Of a stretch of DNA of 64,000 bases, positions 43,769 through 55,900 are shown one piece after another. This stretch comes from Buxus sempervirens. Its lineage: Eukaryota; Streptophyta; Magnoliopsida; Buxales; Buxaceae. The stretch covers positions 3,912,976-3,976,975 of the forward strand of contig OX387187.1 of assembly GCA_947561395.2 (NCBI GenBank), in the 5' to 3' direction. The position numbers and the translations under genes were made by a program. The notes beneath the pieces were generated by a model, which was given only the letters and a program-made list of their open reading frames with translations, had not been told where the DNA came from and searched no databases. Numbering within the stretch: the stretch's first letter is position 1; every line of letters starts with the position of its first letter.

Positions 43769-46700
43769 ATGGCTGGTAGAGGCAGACGAACAAGGGCTGT
43801 GGAATATCCAGAGGAGGATATACCACAGGTGTAACGCCCCGAACCCGGGTCAGTGCAAACCGGCACCCAACCCGAACCCGGTTCGCTACTGTAACAACCC
43901 AAGTCTGACTCAACAATCAAACTCGAGATGTTACCACGAAGCTGGGGTCAGATACATACCAAGATTCACAATAATTTTAAAATTTACAATTTAATTACAT
44001 CAGAGTTATGGCGGCCAAATAAAACAAACAATTCTTTAATCAATATTCAATTCAATTTACAATTAAGTTTATCTAATCAACATGTGACATTAATACCAAT
44101 TATAATTCTACCCATCAAATTAAAACCCCATCTTCGCGATCTCTCCAAGCAACCTGAAAAATATAGGGGAAAACGGAGTGAGATTTACATCTCAGCAAGT
44201 AGTAGGTGCATGCAATTTGAAACAGTCCAATATAAGCAAATAGTCATGAGGTATTCGATTAATCAACGATAAGACGAGAAATCCAAGTTATTCATGGCAA
44301 TTCCAAATAAAGCGATAAAACAGACGATCATGTATAAATACCAGTAGCTTGATGTTAACGGGGTAAAACCGACAAAAGCGACAAAACACGTGCCATTGCA
44401 GGACTCACAAAGATGATAAGTATTTGAGATGACACTCAACTAAATGCTGTTCCACCGTGCGGCTTAGGGGCAGTGCTACTTGATGATACTCAAGCCCCAT
44501 GCAGCGCAGCTTAGGCAAGAGCCGTAGTCACCGACTTATTGCGCACGAACCCCGCAGAGTTGGATGTACCACCAGCATGCAGCACCAGAATCAATACATG
44601 GAGTGTGGTCGCTTATCCACATGTACAGGGAATCACCAGCGGCTCACCGGGGTGTACCTCCAGACATAGGACCCTCCCAGAGCAAACTAACTTGCAAAGG
44701 GAAGCGCGCTCGCAATATAGGAGTAAATCAACCCAAACTAAATACCACTTAGCTAACCAGCCAAAACTATGGATCCATATACAGCTAAGCCCACTGACAC
44801 AAACCACGATAAAACCACATACGGGAGGACACGCTAATGTAGGAGGCATACACACTTTTACCCGTAAAGGATTACACATCTCTACACAGAGGATTACCCA
44901 TCTCTGCCGTAAAAGATAGTATCAAACTCTACCACAGAAGCCGTATCACCCAACCGTAAAATTAAAGAGAACAATATCATACCACATACCAATCCATACC
45001 AAAGTATTCCATTCCATGTGAAATCCATGATTCAATCATAACAAATCCAATTATAGGCATTTTCAGAATAACATATGCAATTCTTCCAATTATATTCAAA
45101 ATAAAACTCAAGTATCATAAATCCGGTAAAATCTGAGTTTAGGCAATTCCAGTAGCCAATCTTTCCTATATAAAGCTCAAATAAAATTAAATCAAATCAT
45201 GCTTGAACTTTTCCTTCTTAATACCTTTATTAGAATCCAATTTCCTACCTTAGCACCTAAGCTAGTTTCTATTTGAATTTTCTGTATTTTATTTTTCCAG
45301 CATGTTCTACAGACCTAGAATGAAGTTTAAAAGATGTTTGTAAGCTATAAATTTCAGTAGTATTATTTCTAGCAATATCCATATCCTTTGACTCTTTTAT
45401 AAACAATCCTTTCATTATAACCTTCTATTTATTGCTTAATCTTTCCCAATTAATTTTATAATTTTTATAGCTTATTTAGGTCCTTATAAAGATGCTAACA
45501 TGCTTAACTAATCATAAGAATTATTGCGTATTTATTCGAATTACAAAATCCCCAAAATCTACAAAATTTACTTAGAGCGCCTACCTCTACAGGGCTGGGC
45601 GATCCTAGGCGCTAGTGCAATTTTTGACAGAATTTTCCAGATTTTCCAATTTCGGATTCTTATGCTTTTGCTTTATGTTTTCTCGGTCTAAATTAATCTA
45701 CAAACTTTCTGAAACTCACCTAGAGTCTTCTAGAGTAATTTTTATGAATTAAATACCCTCCTACCCTTATTTACGTAATCCAACTAAACTTTCTTCATTA
45801 ATTTGATAATTCCATCAAGAACACAAATCATGAAAATATAAGCAACTTGATTCCATTAAATACAGTTCCGTCTAATCCATGCTAATCATATGAAATCATA
45901 GAAATCAAAATCATGCAATTCTTCACGTTTTCCAAGGGTTACTACTTGCCTTATACGCTAAATCCTTCTTCTATTGCACCTTCTAATTCTGGACCAGAAT
46001 GTTGCTCCCAACCGCACCAAGCTAGACTCTTCCAATTCAAATCTCCACCGTTCACAATGTAGTTTTATCAGTCACGAACAAAACCTCCAAATTTGAAGGC
46101 GATCCACCGTACGGATTTTCTCCGATCGCGTTTTGATGGTGGCGGGTCAGACACCTCCATTAGAGACCTCCTTCCTTCCTCTCCCTCTTTTCTCTCCATA
46201 AGAAACCCACGAAAATCCCCTCTCTTCTAACCTTAGTCTCCTATTTATACTAAGCTTTAGAAATCCTAAACAAACCCTAATTGGCTAATTTAATTTGGGC
46301 TAACCCAACCATGGTCTAGTTAAAGTCTAATCTTTCTAATTTAATTCCTACTTTTTCTCCACCTTCTATTTTTCTACTTAAACAATACTAATTAAGTTTC
46401 TTATTATCTAAACTCCTATTTATAACCTATTTTCGTGCAAAATATTTAATTAACATTATTATCACTTAAAACCTTATTTTCTCCAAATTAAGACGTGAAA
46501 TCTCCTAATTACCATTTTTCCCACTTTTAGGCTTTTATTAATTTCTTTTAATTTCTAACTTGTCAAAATAATTTGTTTTTTTCTATTTTCTAATTCTAAT
46601 TATTATTTGATAATCTATTTACTAATTACCCTTTTCTGAAAATTACCAAAATACCCTTTTTATTCTTTTAGGCTAATTTCATTAAAATTCTTTCTTTATT

Positions 46701-46968
46701 TTCAACTTAGAACTTATTTGAATTAATTATCCTCCAAATCTTCACTTTTTATTTTAACTAGGACTTAACTCATATTTTATTTTATTTATTATTTATTTAT
46801 TTATTAGGTGAAAATTCGGGGTTTTACAACAGGAGCAGCCACCTGCACCACCACGAGGGGCTCCACCGCCAGTGGAGGATATTTGGGCTGCTGTTGGCTC
46901 ACTTACCCACCTCCTTGCGATGGAAAGGGAGGAGAGATACAACTATCTCAGTAGGTAACACATGCATG
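43769..46968 (+). pseudogene. Start of retrotransposon gag, split by a solo LTR and truncated
   Basis: ATG at 43769 opens MAGRGRRTRAVEYPEEDIPQ, a basic start typical of Ty3/gypsy Gag. After 20 codons it is interrupted by the solo LTR 43830-46828 and resumes at 46834 in register, with Pro-rich sequence then VEDIWAAVGSLTHLLA and MEREERYNYLS. Near 46945-46968 the sequence passes into a truncated LTR and a stop, so the capsid, nucleocapsid and pol parts are missing. It is an inactive remnant of the element that begins at 41328. Confidence 0.8.
43830..46828 (-). mobile_element. Solo LTR, TGTAAAACCCC family, TSD ACAGG
   Basis: A 2,999-bp LTR from TGTAACGCCCCG to ATTCGGGGTTTTACA, flanked by exact ACAGG (43825-43829 and 46829-46833). 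It is reversed, with GTATAAATAG on the minus strand at 46250-46241. It shares 44400-44720 with the LTR at 33300-35685 (same phrases, e.g. gcatgcagcaccagaatcaatacatgg) and adds its own block at 44820-44960. A short gagcgcctacc...gatcctaggcgc palindromic piece lies at 45575-45610. The reversed orientation and TSD show a later insertion into the gag of the element at 41328. Confidence 0.93.
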
Positions 46969-48786
46969 CTAGAAACAGTTTATATATATATAAGTAATCA
47001 TTCATGCACGATAAAACAATCAGGTAGTCACGGTCGATAATAAGAACGAGTAATCACCATACGAAACCAACATTTATTCAGTGCTTGAGATAAAGAGAGT
47101 TTATTATGCAACCTTCGTTTCATTTAGAAAGGCAATGTAATATAAATCAAACTCTTCTGATTCAAATGTAGATCATGTAATTCATAATTAATAGTAAGTC
47201 TCAATTTGATAACAACATTCTTCCATGTAGGATGCAATCACGCAGTAATCACATCTACCCTACATGAGGTCTCTCCCGCAGGAGTCATCATATCTCACCC
47301 GCAGGTGGTCACATCTCACCCGCAGGTGGTCACATCTCACTCACAGGTGGTAATCACATATATCTCCCTTGTGGGATGCAATCACATCGTGATTACATCT
47401 CCCCCACAAGAGGTCACATCTCTCTCGCAGGAGGTCACATATCTCCCCTGTAGGATGCAATCCAATCAGGATCACATCTCCCCCAACAGGAGGTCTCATT
47501 TCACCCGCAGGTGGTCATATATCTCCCCTGTGGGATGCAATCCAATCAGGATCACATCTCCCTCAACAGGAGGTCTCGTCTCACCCGCAGGTGGTCATAT
47601 ATCTCCCCTGTGGGATGCAATCCAATCAGGATCACATCTCCCCCAACAGGAGGTCTCTCCCGCAGGAGTTACACATCTCACCCGCAGGTGGTCACATATC
47701 TCATCCGCAGATGGTACAATCTCTTATAGCCATCATGGCATTCAGTCCACAGTCCAATTATATTTTGAGAAGAAAATTACCTATATAGAATCCTTGTAAT
47801 CATTTCAAGTGAATTTGATCCTCTTTAAACCCCAAATTGTACTAAATCATAGAACAAGGTGGTTAAATATCTAATATGAACTTTTTAGTGTAATTGGCCT
47901 TCAGAGACACCTTAAGAATAATCTTAGAGAAGTGTTACAAATGGTGGAAATCAAATATCCTATTTTATAAAGATTTGGGACTAAGAATGTCATAAAGTTC
48001 TCAAAATACATTTTGGATGAGTGGAATAGTCTTAGGATCCCTAATAAGGTCACCATACCAAAAATCAATCGATTCTGAAATAAAAAGTTTCGGACCCCAA
48101 AATATTCCAAGTCTGGTTAAAAACGTTGACTTTTTGGTATATAATTTTTCTAGACAAATCTACAAGGCGTTTCGAGCTCAAATTTTGGTTGTAGTCTATT
48201 GAAAGGTAAACACATCTCCTAGAATTTTATGGGCTCCTGAATCACTCATCTGGGTATTAAACCCAAACTGGGCTTTTTGATAAAAATCGGGATTTAGGCA
48301 TGAACTGGAAAGTTGACTTTTTATTTGCTGGGAATTGGACCTTGGAAGTATTTTTATTGGTTCCAAATGGGGGGTAAAACCTTATTTACATGTAAAGAAA
48401 ACCAAAGCAACCTCTTTCCTCCTTCTCTGGTTGCTCAGTCGCTCTTGGGTGTGCGTTTTTCTCCCTTGCGGCTAAAGGATACCAACGAATATGATTAGAA
48501 TACCTTCTGTATTCTATTAGGTTATTTTAGCATATATATATACCTTCTATCCCACGCAACACACACACAACAAACTCAATGCACATCGCCTAATCAAAAT
48601 ACATTAGCTTTAAAATATTAATCTTACTGCGATAGCTTGCGATCAGACGCTCCGATCTGCACCAAACTCCTGATCTTCACTAATACCGATATTCTCTACA
48701 ATAATAAATTATTTCCATCCATAATAATCCTCAAGAATATTAATTATTATTTTATTTTAATATTTGAGAAAATTCGGGGTTTTACA
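46950..48786 (-). mobile_element. Truncated, mosaic LTR of the TGTAAAACCCC family
   Basis: From about 46950 (ctcagtaggtaacacatgcatg) to the end AATTCGGGGTTTTACA at 48786, this follows the LTR at 33300-35685, but its first ~480 bp are missing and the block joins gag of another element. The middle carries an 80-bp minisatellite (47262-47715) not found in sister LTRs. The part 48290-48400 (gaactggaaagttgactttttattt...cttatttacatgtaa) matches 36909-37022 of the unrelated TGTAGACACC LTR. The 3' third (48400-48786) matches 35290-35685. Confidence 0.75.
47262..47715. repeat. 80-bp minisatellite inside the truncated LTR
   Basis: The unit atcacatctccc...caacaggaggtctc...cacccgcaggtggtcatatatctcccctgtgggatgcaatccaatcagg starts at 47471, 47551 and 47631 with exactly 80-bp spacing. 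Shorter sub-repeats cccgcaggtggtcacatctca occur at 47289-47350 and again after 47680. Open frames over it (197 codons from 47206, and two shorter ones) are products of the repeat. Confidence 0.9.
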
Positions 48787-49129
48787 GGCCCTGCCCGTGG
48801 TCTCGGCCAAACCACAATCTAATTTAAGCATGCATGCCCCACATAGGGCTTGGGTGGGCCTCAAGTGGTTTGGCCCGCCCAGTTCCTTTGATTATCTTAT
48901 TTAAGCACAATTCAATGGTTCGGGCTGGGTGGGCCCCGTTGGAAGGCCCACTAGAAATCAAGTCAGACCGGGTGGTCTGAGTCCCATGTTGGGTTTCCGG
49001 GTCACTCGGAAACCCTATTGGCATATTTGGTTCGGTTTGGGAATGTCACCCCACAGTCAACAAAAATTACAGAATATGCAGAAATCATGAAATACACAAA
49101 ATATACAAAAATCACATACACTGGTATGC

Positions 49130-49450
49130 GCTGACCTCCGGGCGCTAAGCGCAAGGTCAACGCGAGGTGGGCGGTACCAAAACAATGGAAAAAGCACCCG
49201 TGGGCAAGGTGGGCGCGAGCACAGCGCACCCAAAAGGAAGTGGGCGCGAGGTGAGTGCACCCAAAAAGGAAGTGGGCGCGAGCTAGGCGCGAGCTCAGTG
49301 CACCCAAAAGGAAGTGGGCGCGAGCTCAGCGTACCCAAAAGGAAGTGGGCGCGAGCTAAGCACGAGCTCAGCGCACCCAAAAGGAAGTGGGCGCGAGCTT
49401 AACGCGAGGTGAGCGCACCCAAAAAGGTAGGCACGAGCTCAGCGCATATA
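49130..49450 (-). repeat. GC-rich palindromic minisatellite in LTR leader
   Basis: About eight units of gtgggcgcgagctcagcgcaccc-type sequence are separated by the spacer aaaaggaa (period about 31-47 bp, because some units are extended). Each unit is an imperfect palindrome centred on gagctc. The array lies about 730-1040 bp downstream of the TATA candidate, corresponding to the 29875-29977 array in the sister LTR. Minus-strand frames here (49002-49380) are repeat-encoded and not genes. Confidence 0.85.
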
Positions 49451-50202
49451 CCCTGATTCTCTGTTTTTTTTCCAAACTCCATGATTGACTGGTTTTTTAA
49501 GGTTTTTAGGCTCTGCAACTACTTTCTGGGGATCCTTAGACTCCCAGAAGACCTTCGAACACAGCTTGACTTCAACATCCCGACTCAAATCTCTTTTGAA
49601 CCTCCAAATCCAAGACAAAACACTAACAGAACATGGATTAACAGAACATGAATAATGAAGAAGGGAACAGGGGGCTTTATCGGGATACAACAGAGGTGAG
49701 ATCACCATGGGGGAACATGCTCCCCCTTTGAATCAATCAAGCACGAATAGCAAATAACTTGGCAAACATAGAAAACACCCTAGTCATGCTTGAAAGCTTG
49801 AAATGAGCTCATTCTTGCTTGTATTAAATAACGAACATTACCTTGTTTTAATCCTTTGCAGGGTGTGCGTGAGGCTTCCTTGAAGTGCACAAGCAGTTGC
49901 TGGGGCCTCCTCCTTCGAGCATCAAGAGGGGAGGGGGCAAGAAACCAGGGCTCCGAAGGGGGTTAAGGTGATGTCGGGGGAATTGGTAAAGGCAAAGAGT
50001 GGCCTTGGGAGGGGGTCTCGAACCAGGCAAGGTGGGGAAGAAGGCTCGAGCAAAGGGAACCAACACCCAGAAAAACTCGAACCCTGCAAGAGCCTCCGAA
50101 GAAGAAAAACCCAACTCCAAAAGCTGCCAACCAAAAAATGCCGAACCCTTTGCAATGAAGGCTGCCACGGCTTTTATAGAAGAAGACAGAAAGGGGTATC
50201 CA

Positions 50203-50229
50203 CTCAGCTTGCGCTGAGCGCAAGCTGAG
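50203..50229. repeat. Perfect 27-bp palindrome next to LTR TATA box
   Basis: Two exact 13-bp arms (CTCAGCTTGCGCT) flank a single central base. It lies 22 bp upstream of the TATA candidate on the LTR strand, the position occupied by the GCCCGTA array in the LTR at 29130-31556. Confidence 0.92.
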
Positions 50230-50863
50230 CGCATACCGCTTGCCACGTTCGCACGAGCGACCAAATGATTAAAAATCAATTAATGCAGCTGCTCGTTTGT
50301 TTAAAAAATCCAAAAATTAAGATATAGTCCCTGGGGTATTTGGATTTAATATTATTTTATTCAGATATTTTCAGATTGGTCCCTGGGATATTTTGAATGT
50401 TTGGATATTTATGGATTTGATCCCCAAGATATTTTCTTGCGCAAATCGCCACGTGTGTAGCTTTTTGCCACGTGCACAGTTTGCTGGTTTTGCTACTTGG
50501 GAATTTCGTCGGCTCATATTTTCTTCATCCGGGCTCCAATCTAGGCAAACTCAGTTGCGTTAGAATTGTATCGGAGCCCTCTATCCAATGGAATGGGGGT
50601 AAGCACCCGGATCGGGGTTTATCAGAAAGTCAACTTTTGGTTCCCCCTCAAGTTTGACCACCCGCAGAACCTTCATCCGGACTCTGATTCCTGCAAACTC
50701 AGTTGCGTTGGAACCGTGTTGGGATTCTCTATCCAATGAGATAAAGCAAGGTGGTCAAATATCACCTGATCAAAAAGTCAACTTTTTGTCCCCTCGGGGT
50801 TTGACTTTCTGCCAGGGTTTTCATTTTCAGCACTTCCAGGGGTGCAAAAATAAGGTGCTTACA

Positions 50864-50976
50864 CATACCCCATGGAGGACTTAGGACCCCAAGGTAAGGT
50901 TTCCCTTGGTATTTTGTTTAATATATATGAGAATGGGCTTATTTGGAGCATGCATATCACCTTAAACCTTGCATGT
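50864..50976 (+). mobile_element. Fragment of a plus-orientation TGTTAGCACC-family LTR, part 1
   Basis: This continues directly at 56954 once the solo LTR is removed. It is part of an LTR leader whose 5' part is missing at its junction with the reversed LTR ending at 50863. Confidence 0.5.
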
Positions 50977-52956
50977 TATTCTGTAATGCCCTGTATCCGA
51001 GTTATATGGTTAGACCGTAACACGTCTCCAGAGGTTAACATGTAACACAAGACCGCAATATTAGAGTGAAGGAAAAACATGAATATAACAGTAACTATAT
51101 AACAGAGTGTGCTAAAATAATCCCAATTGAAATAACTCACATGACCAAGTAACTACCCGCAAGTATCGAGTTCTTCAAGAGTATCTGAAAACAAAACGAA
51201 AACAACGGAATGAGATACGAATATCTCAGCGAGTAGCATATGCATGCAAAAACAGTTATCATTAGTTGTAAAACATGCCACGGTAATTAACAAACTCAAT
51301 AAGTCGATAAAAATAATTCTGAATTATAAATCCAAAATCCCAGTCAAACTTTCCACAAACAACAACTACAATGTCAATTAAACAACGAATGGTCAATGTC
51401 ATGCCTATTGTTTAATCGGTTAATTAACATGCCAAGTAGACCTCCACACCTCCATGTACACAGTTCCGGCCTACTTAGGGTTTCGGATACTCTGAAATAA
51501 CAGCCTACTCAGGGTTTCGTCATCCAATGCCGGCCTACTCAGGGTTTCGACATTGACAACCAGGCCTACTCAGGGTTTCTGGCTACTCTACACCGGTCGT
51601 GGCAACACACAAGGCCATGCAATTACCCCAACCAACAATACCATCACATTACTAAGCTTAGACATGGATCCAAGTGAAGCTAAACCAAAATAGAAAACAA
51701 TTTCATAAACTCAACACTGACATCACATTTAACCAATCATTTCCATCATCATGTATAACACCATACAGCTCAACACAGGTCACTTTGGACCAGAATAGAA
51801 CTAATGGAACACCAATAGATATTTAAAAAAAACCCAGACAGACAAACACCACCAGTAATACAACTCTTTTACTCACCCAAAACAATTTTATTACAAAATC
51901 TGTTCAGAACTTTGAAAACCATATAAACTTAGATCAAACAAAACCATAGACTAGAAACAGTTATAAAACCTAGATGAAATAAAATTTACTACTCATGATA
52001 TCAAAGTAGAAATTTGACTTCCCACAGTCATTCGAAAACCACTTTCGGAGACTCATAAACCCTACCCAAAATTTACTCAATGATATTCAAAAGTTTGAAA
52101 CAGATAATAATATTACTAACCACCTAAATGGTCTTCTGGAGAAGAAGTGTAAACCTGAAAGTGCTAAAATAGGTTCAAATAGGTTAGTCGCACCATCCCT
52201 GGAAAATATGGAGGGTGTGCTGACCTCTGCCCCTTGGCGCCAGGTCGGCGCCAGCCTAGTGGACCCAAAATCCCATATGCGCCAAGCTGCCGCTGAGGTA
52301 AATTGGGTTGGCGGCAGCTCAACGGATACCCCATACGTTTCACGACTCACTGTTAGTGCAAAAAGTCTATTACTGACCTAATTTCAAGCCTCAATAACAA
52401 TTTTCACATACTCCTACCATTCCCAAAGGACGTTTAAACATGATTCGAAATTAATCCTAATACTTTGCAGACTGCGACTCTAAAATCTCTTCAAAACCTA
52501 GTCCGACATTTAAGATACTTCCACAACCATGCATTACGACTAATCCCAGAAGTCAAAACCCAAAACATAGATTAAAACGATGCTACTCACTTGTATCGAG
52601 GATCTTCTTCCAACCTTTCTGATAATCTTCTCCGAAGAGCAAGGAAAATCTAACGATCGATGACCTAGGTCCAAGGTAGCTCCCAGGTTTAATTCTCATC
52701 TGAGCTCAGCCTCTGGTTTCTTTCCCCAAAATCCAAATTTTTTAACCTAGCAGTCTATTTATATGCTTCACAATGCTCCACCCTTAACCTAATTTATTTA
52801 TTGCTCGTCTTGACTTACCATTCGAAATCCCATATTTGCCCTCCACTAAGGTTAAGGATAATATTATTTATTCGGTTTTTAAATTTTTAATCACTATTAA
52901 TTATGGTTTGGTACTCACATTCTGAATTTTAAATAAAACTCAAATTACCCTTTGCT

Positions 52957-55900
52957 GTGGAAGAGAAACATGGAGGCAGAAGTCATGATAACAGATCAAT
53001 GCATGAATTCCAGGACTTTATACAATGTGCAGGCTTAAAAGACCTGGGTTTCAGTGGAGATAAATTCACTTGGTGTAATGAGCAGGTTGGGCAACGTCGT
53101 ATTTGGGCTAGGTTTGATAGGTTACTCATAAACCATCAGGGGTTGCATCTTGTTGCTTCAATCAAGGTTCTGCACTTATCCCGGGTATGCTCAGATCACT
53201 GCCCTATTGTATTATCAGTTGTGCAGGCTTTGGGGAATCCAGTTTTTTCTATTTTCAAATTTCAGAAGATGTGGTTATCTCACCAAGGGTTTTTGGATGT
53301 CGTTAAGAGTACATGGAATACTAATATGATGGGTTCGGCTTCTCACTCGGTTGTTTTTTCAAGAAAATTAAAGCAATTAAGAGCTATCCTTAGAAAGTGG
53401 AATTGGGAAGTTTTTGGAGATGTTCATACTCATATTAAGAATCTTTCTTCAAAAATTTCTGAGTTGGAAAACTGTCTTCAGCTTCAATGGAATCAACATA
53501 ATGCCGATATCCTTCATCTCAATAAAAAGTAGCTTATCAATAGCATACCCAACAAGAAACTCTTTATAGACAGCAATCCAGAATCAAGGGGCTTCAAGAA
53601 GGGGACAGGAATTCAAGATTTTTTCATGCTTCTTTACAGATTCGAAAGCATAAACTAACTTCGCAAGGTAATGACTAGTTCTCTGCAAACCCAAACATCA
53701 ATGAGGAAGCTGTTGGTTTTTTCTCTAATTGTTTCTCTTCTAATCCTCATCTCTTAAACAATAGTGTGGATTTCATTCCTAAAATTCTGGATGAAAACAC
53801 TAATGAGATGCTGGTGGCTTTTCCTTCCTTGGATGAAATTAAACGAGCTATTTTTGAGATTGATCCAGATAGAGCCCCAGGTCCAGATGGCTTCACAGGT
53901 TGGTTCTTCCAAAGTTGTTGGGATATTATTGCTGTTGATTTAGAGGCTGCTGTTGTTGAATTTTTTCTGGAAGTTCTCTTCCTACCTCTTTTACAGCTTC
54001 TCATATTGCCCTAATTCCTAAGATCGCCCAGCCTGGATCTTTTTTAGATTTTCGTCCGATAAGTCTTTGTAATTTCTCATACAAGATCATTTCCAAGATT
54101 CTTGCTTCTATGCTCTCCTCTATCCTCCCTCAGATTATTAGCAGGGAGCAGAGCGCTTTTGTTAAAGGGAGATGCATATCTGATAGCCTATCTTTAGCTC
54201 ATGAGTTGTGCCAAGATATAAACAGAAAATGCTTGGGGAGCAATATTATCATTAAGCTCGATATGGCTAAAGCTTTTGACAGAATGGAGTGGGATTTCCT
54301 CATTAAGGTTTGTAGACGATTTGGTTTTTTAGATTCCTGGTGCAATCTTATTATTCAGTGTTTAAACAACTGTTGGTTCAGTGTTCTTCTTAAAGGTTCT
54401 GCTTGTGGCTTCTTCAAATCTTCTAGGGGTCTTCGTCAAGGAGACCCTCTCTCTCCTTTGTTATTCATTATTGCTGAAGAGGTCCTTAGTAGAGGATTGA
54501 CATCTCTGGTTCAAGATGGCTCTCTTGGTTATTACCATATGAGAAGAATACCTCTTAAAGTGTTTCATCTGCTCTTTGCAGATGATATTCTTATCTTTTC
54601 GAATGGTAAGAGATCTTCTCTGGTTAATCTCCTGAATTTTATCAAGTCTTATGAGGAAGCTTCAGGTCAATAGGTGAATAATTCAAAAAGTCGTTTAATT
54701 GCATCTTCTAAAATCTCTCCACCGAGATTGGATATGATTCAGTCTCTGTCTGGATTCAGCAAGGTTAGTTTGCCTATCAAATATCTGGGAGTTCCTTTAT
54801 TTCATGGTCGTGCTTCTTTGCCCATGTTTGCTGAAATCTTAGAAAAGATACAGAAACGAATCAGTGGTTGGAAATCAAAACTTCTTTCTCATGGGGGGAA
54901 AGTTACTTTAATTCAAAGTATTCTCTCAAGCATACCCATCCATTCTCTTTTAGCTATCCCTTTCCCTAAAGTTGTTTTGAAAAGAATTGAAGCCTGCTTT
55001 GCTAATTTCTTTTGGGGAGAAAGCTCCGATCATGGATCCAAAAAGCATTGGTTAAGATGGGATAAGATTGCCCTACCTAAATCTGAAGGTGGCTTGGATA
55101 TAAAGTCAGTTGCGGATGTTATGAAAAGTCTGCAAATAAAAATGGGATGGAAGGCTTTGTATAGGGATAGTTTATGGTCCGATTATATGCGGGCTAAGTA
55201 CTGTGCATCGGGGCAATTCCAAAATCTTCAAGATAGGAGTGGAAGTTCAAAGATATGGAAGGCAATTCTGAAGGTTAAAGAGGTTATACTCGATAACACT
55301 GTTTGCTCTGTTGAAGAAGGTAATTTAAGCTTTTGGTTTGATCATTGGTCTCATCTTGGCAAGCTGGCGGAATATGTTCAAGATGAGGTTATACCATACC
55401 CGTAATTAAATGTGATTGACTTTATTAATTCCAATGGTTCATGGAATATTGACCTGCTTAATGAAGTTCTTCCTCAAGATGTGATTGCTCAAATCATTGA
55501 AATTAATTACCAGCCTTCTCATCTTAAGGACAACCTCTTTGGAAAGCAGCTTCTTCAGGTAATTTCTCCACTTTCTCAGCTTGGAACATAATCAGAAAAT
55601 GTGGTAGTACCTATCCTTGGAGCAAGAACATTTGGGTTAATTTTATACCGAATAAAATTGCTGTGTTTTTCTGGAAAGTTTTGAAGGGTGCGCTGTCTAC
55701 TGATGATCGGGGTCAAAGTTGTGGAATTCAGATGTGTTCCTGATGCAATTGCTGCACAAATCAAAAAATTGAGACTTTGAACCATCTTTTTTTCTTTTGG
55801 AGGAATTGCTCGTTCAGTTTGGGAGCATTTTGCTAATCGTTTTAAATGCCAATTTCATGCTCTTCACGATTTGGCATCTAAAGTTTCTTTCTGGTTTAGT

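Larger units (their letters stand above)
48787..50863 (-). mobile_element. Truncated LTR of the TGTTAGCACC family
   Basis: On the minus strand it begins TGTAAGCACCTTATTTTTGC at 50863 and carries the family's U3 repeats (tcagttgcgtt.gaa at about 50551 and 50699; agtcaactttt at about 50629 and 50777). TCTATAAAAG (50180-50171) is the TATA candidate. The LTR end expected near its low-coordinate side is lost at 48786/48787, where the other LTR abuts. Palindromic sequence lies at 50203-50229 and 49130-49450. Confidence 0.75.

Noticed and set aside
47206..47799. 197-codon open frame
   Set aside because: It is produced by the 80-bp minisatellite in a truncated LTR; other frames over the same repeat are open too.
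49002..49380. Overlapping minus-strand frames of about 100 codons
   Set aside because: Encoded by the gcgcgagctcagcgcaccc minisatellite; Ala/His/Leu-rich repeats without a domain.
49848..50279. 143-codon minus-strand frame
   Set aside because: Lies in the leader/U3 of a truncated LTR, with several overlapping frames on both strands and no domain.
41328..50863. One intact gypsy element with two LTRs
   Set aside because: The 41328 LTR and the following LTRs are in opposite orientation, with their own TSDs or truncated borders, and pol is absent.
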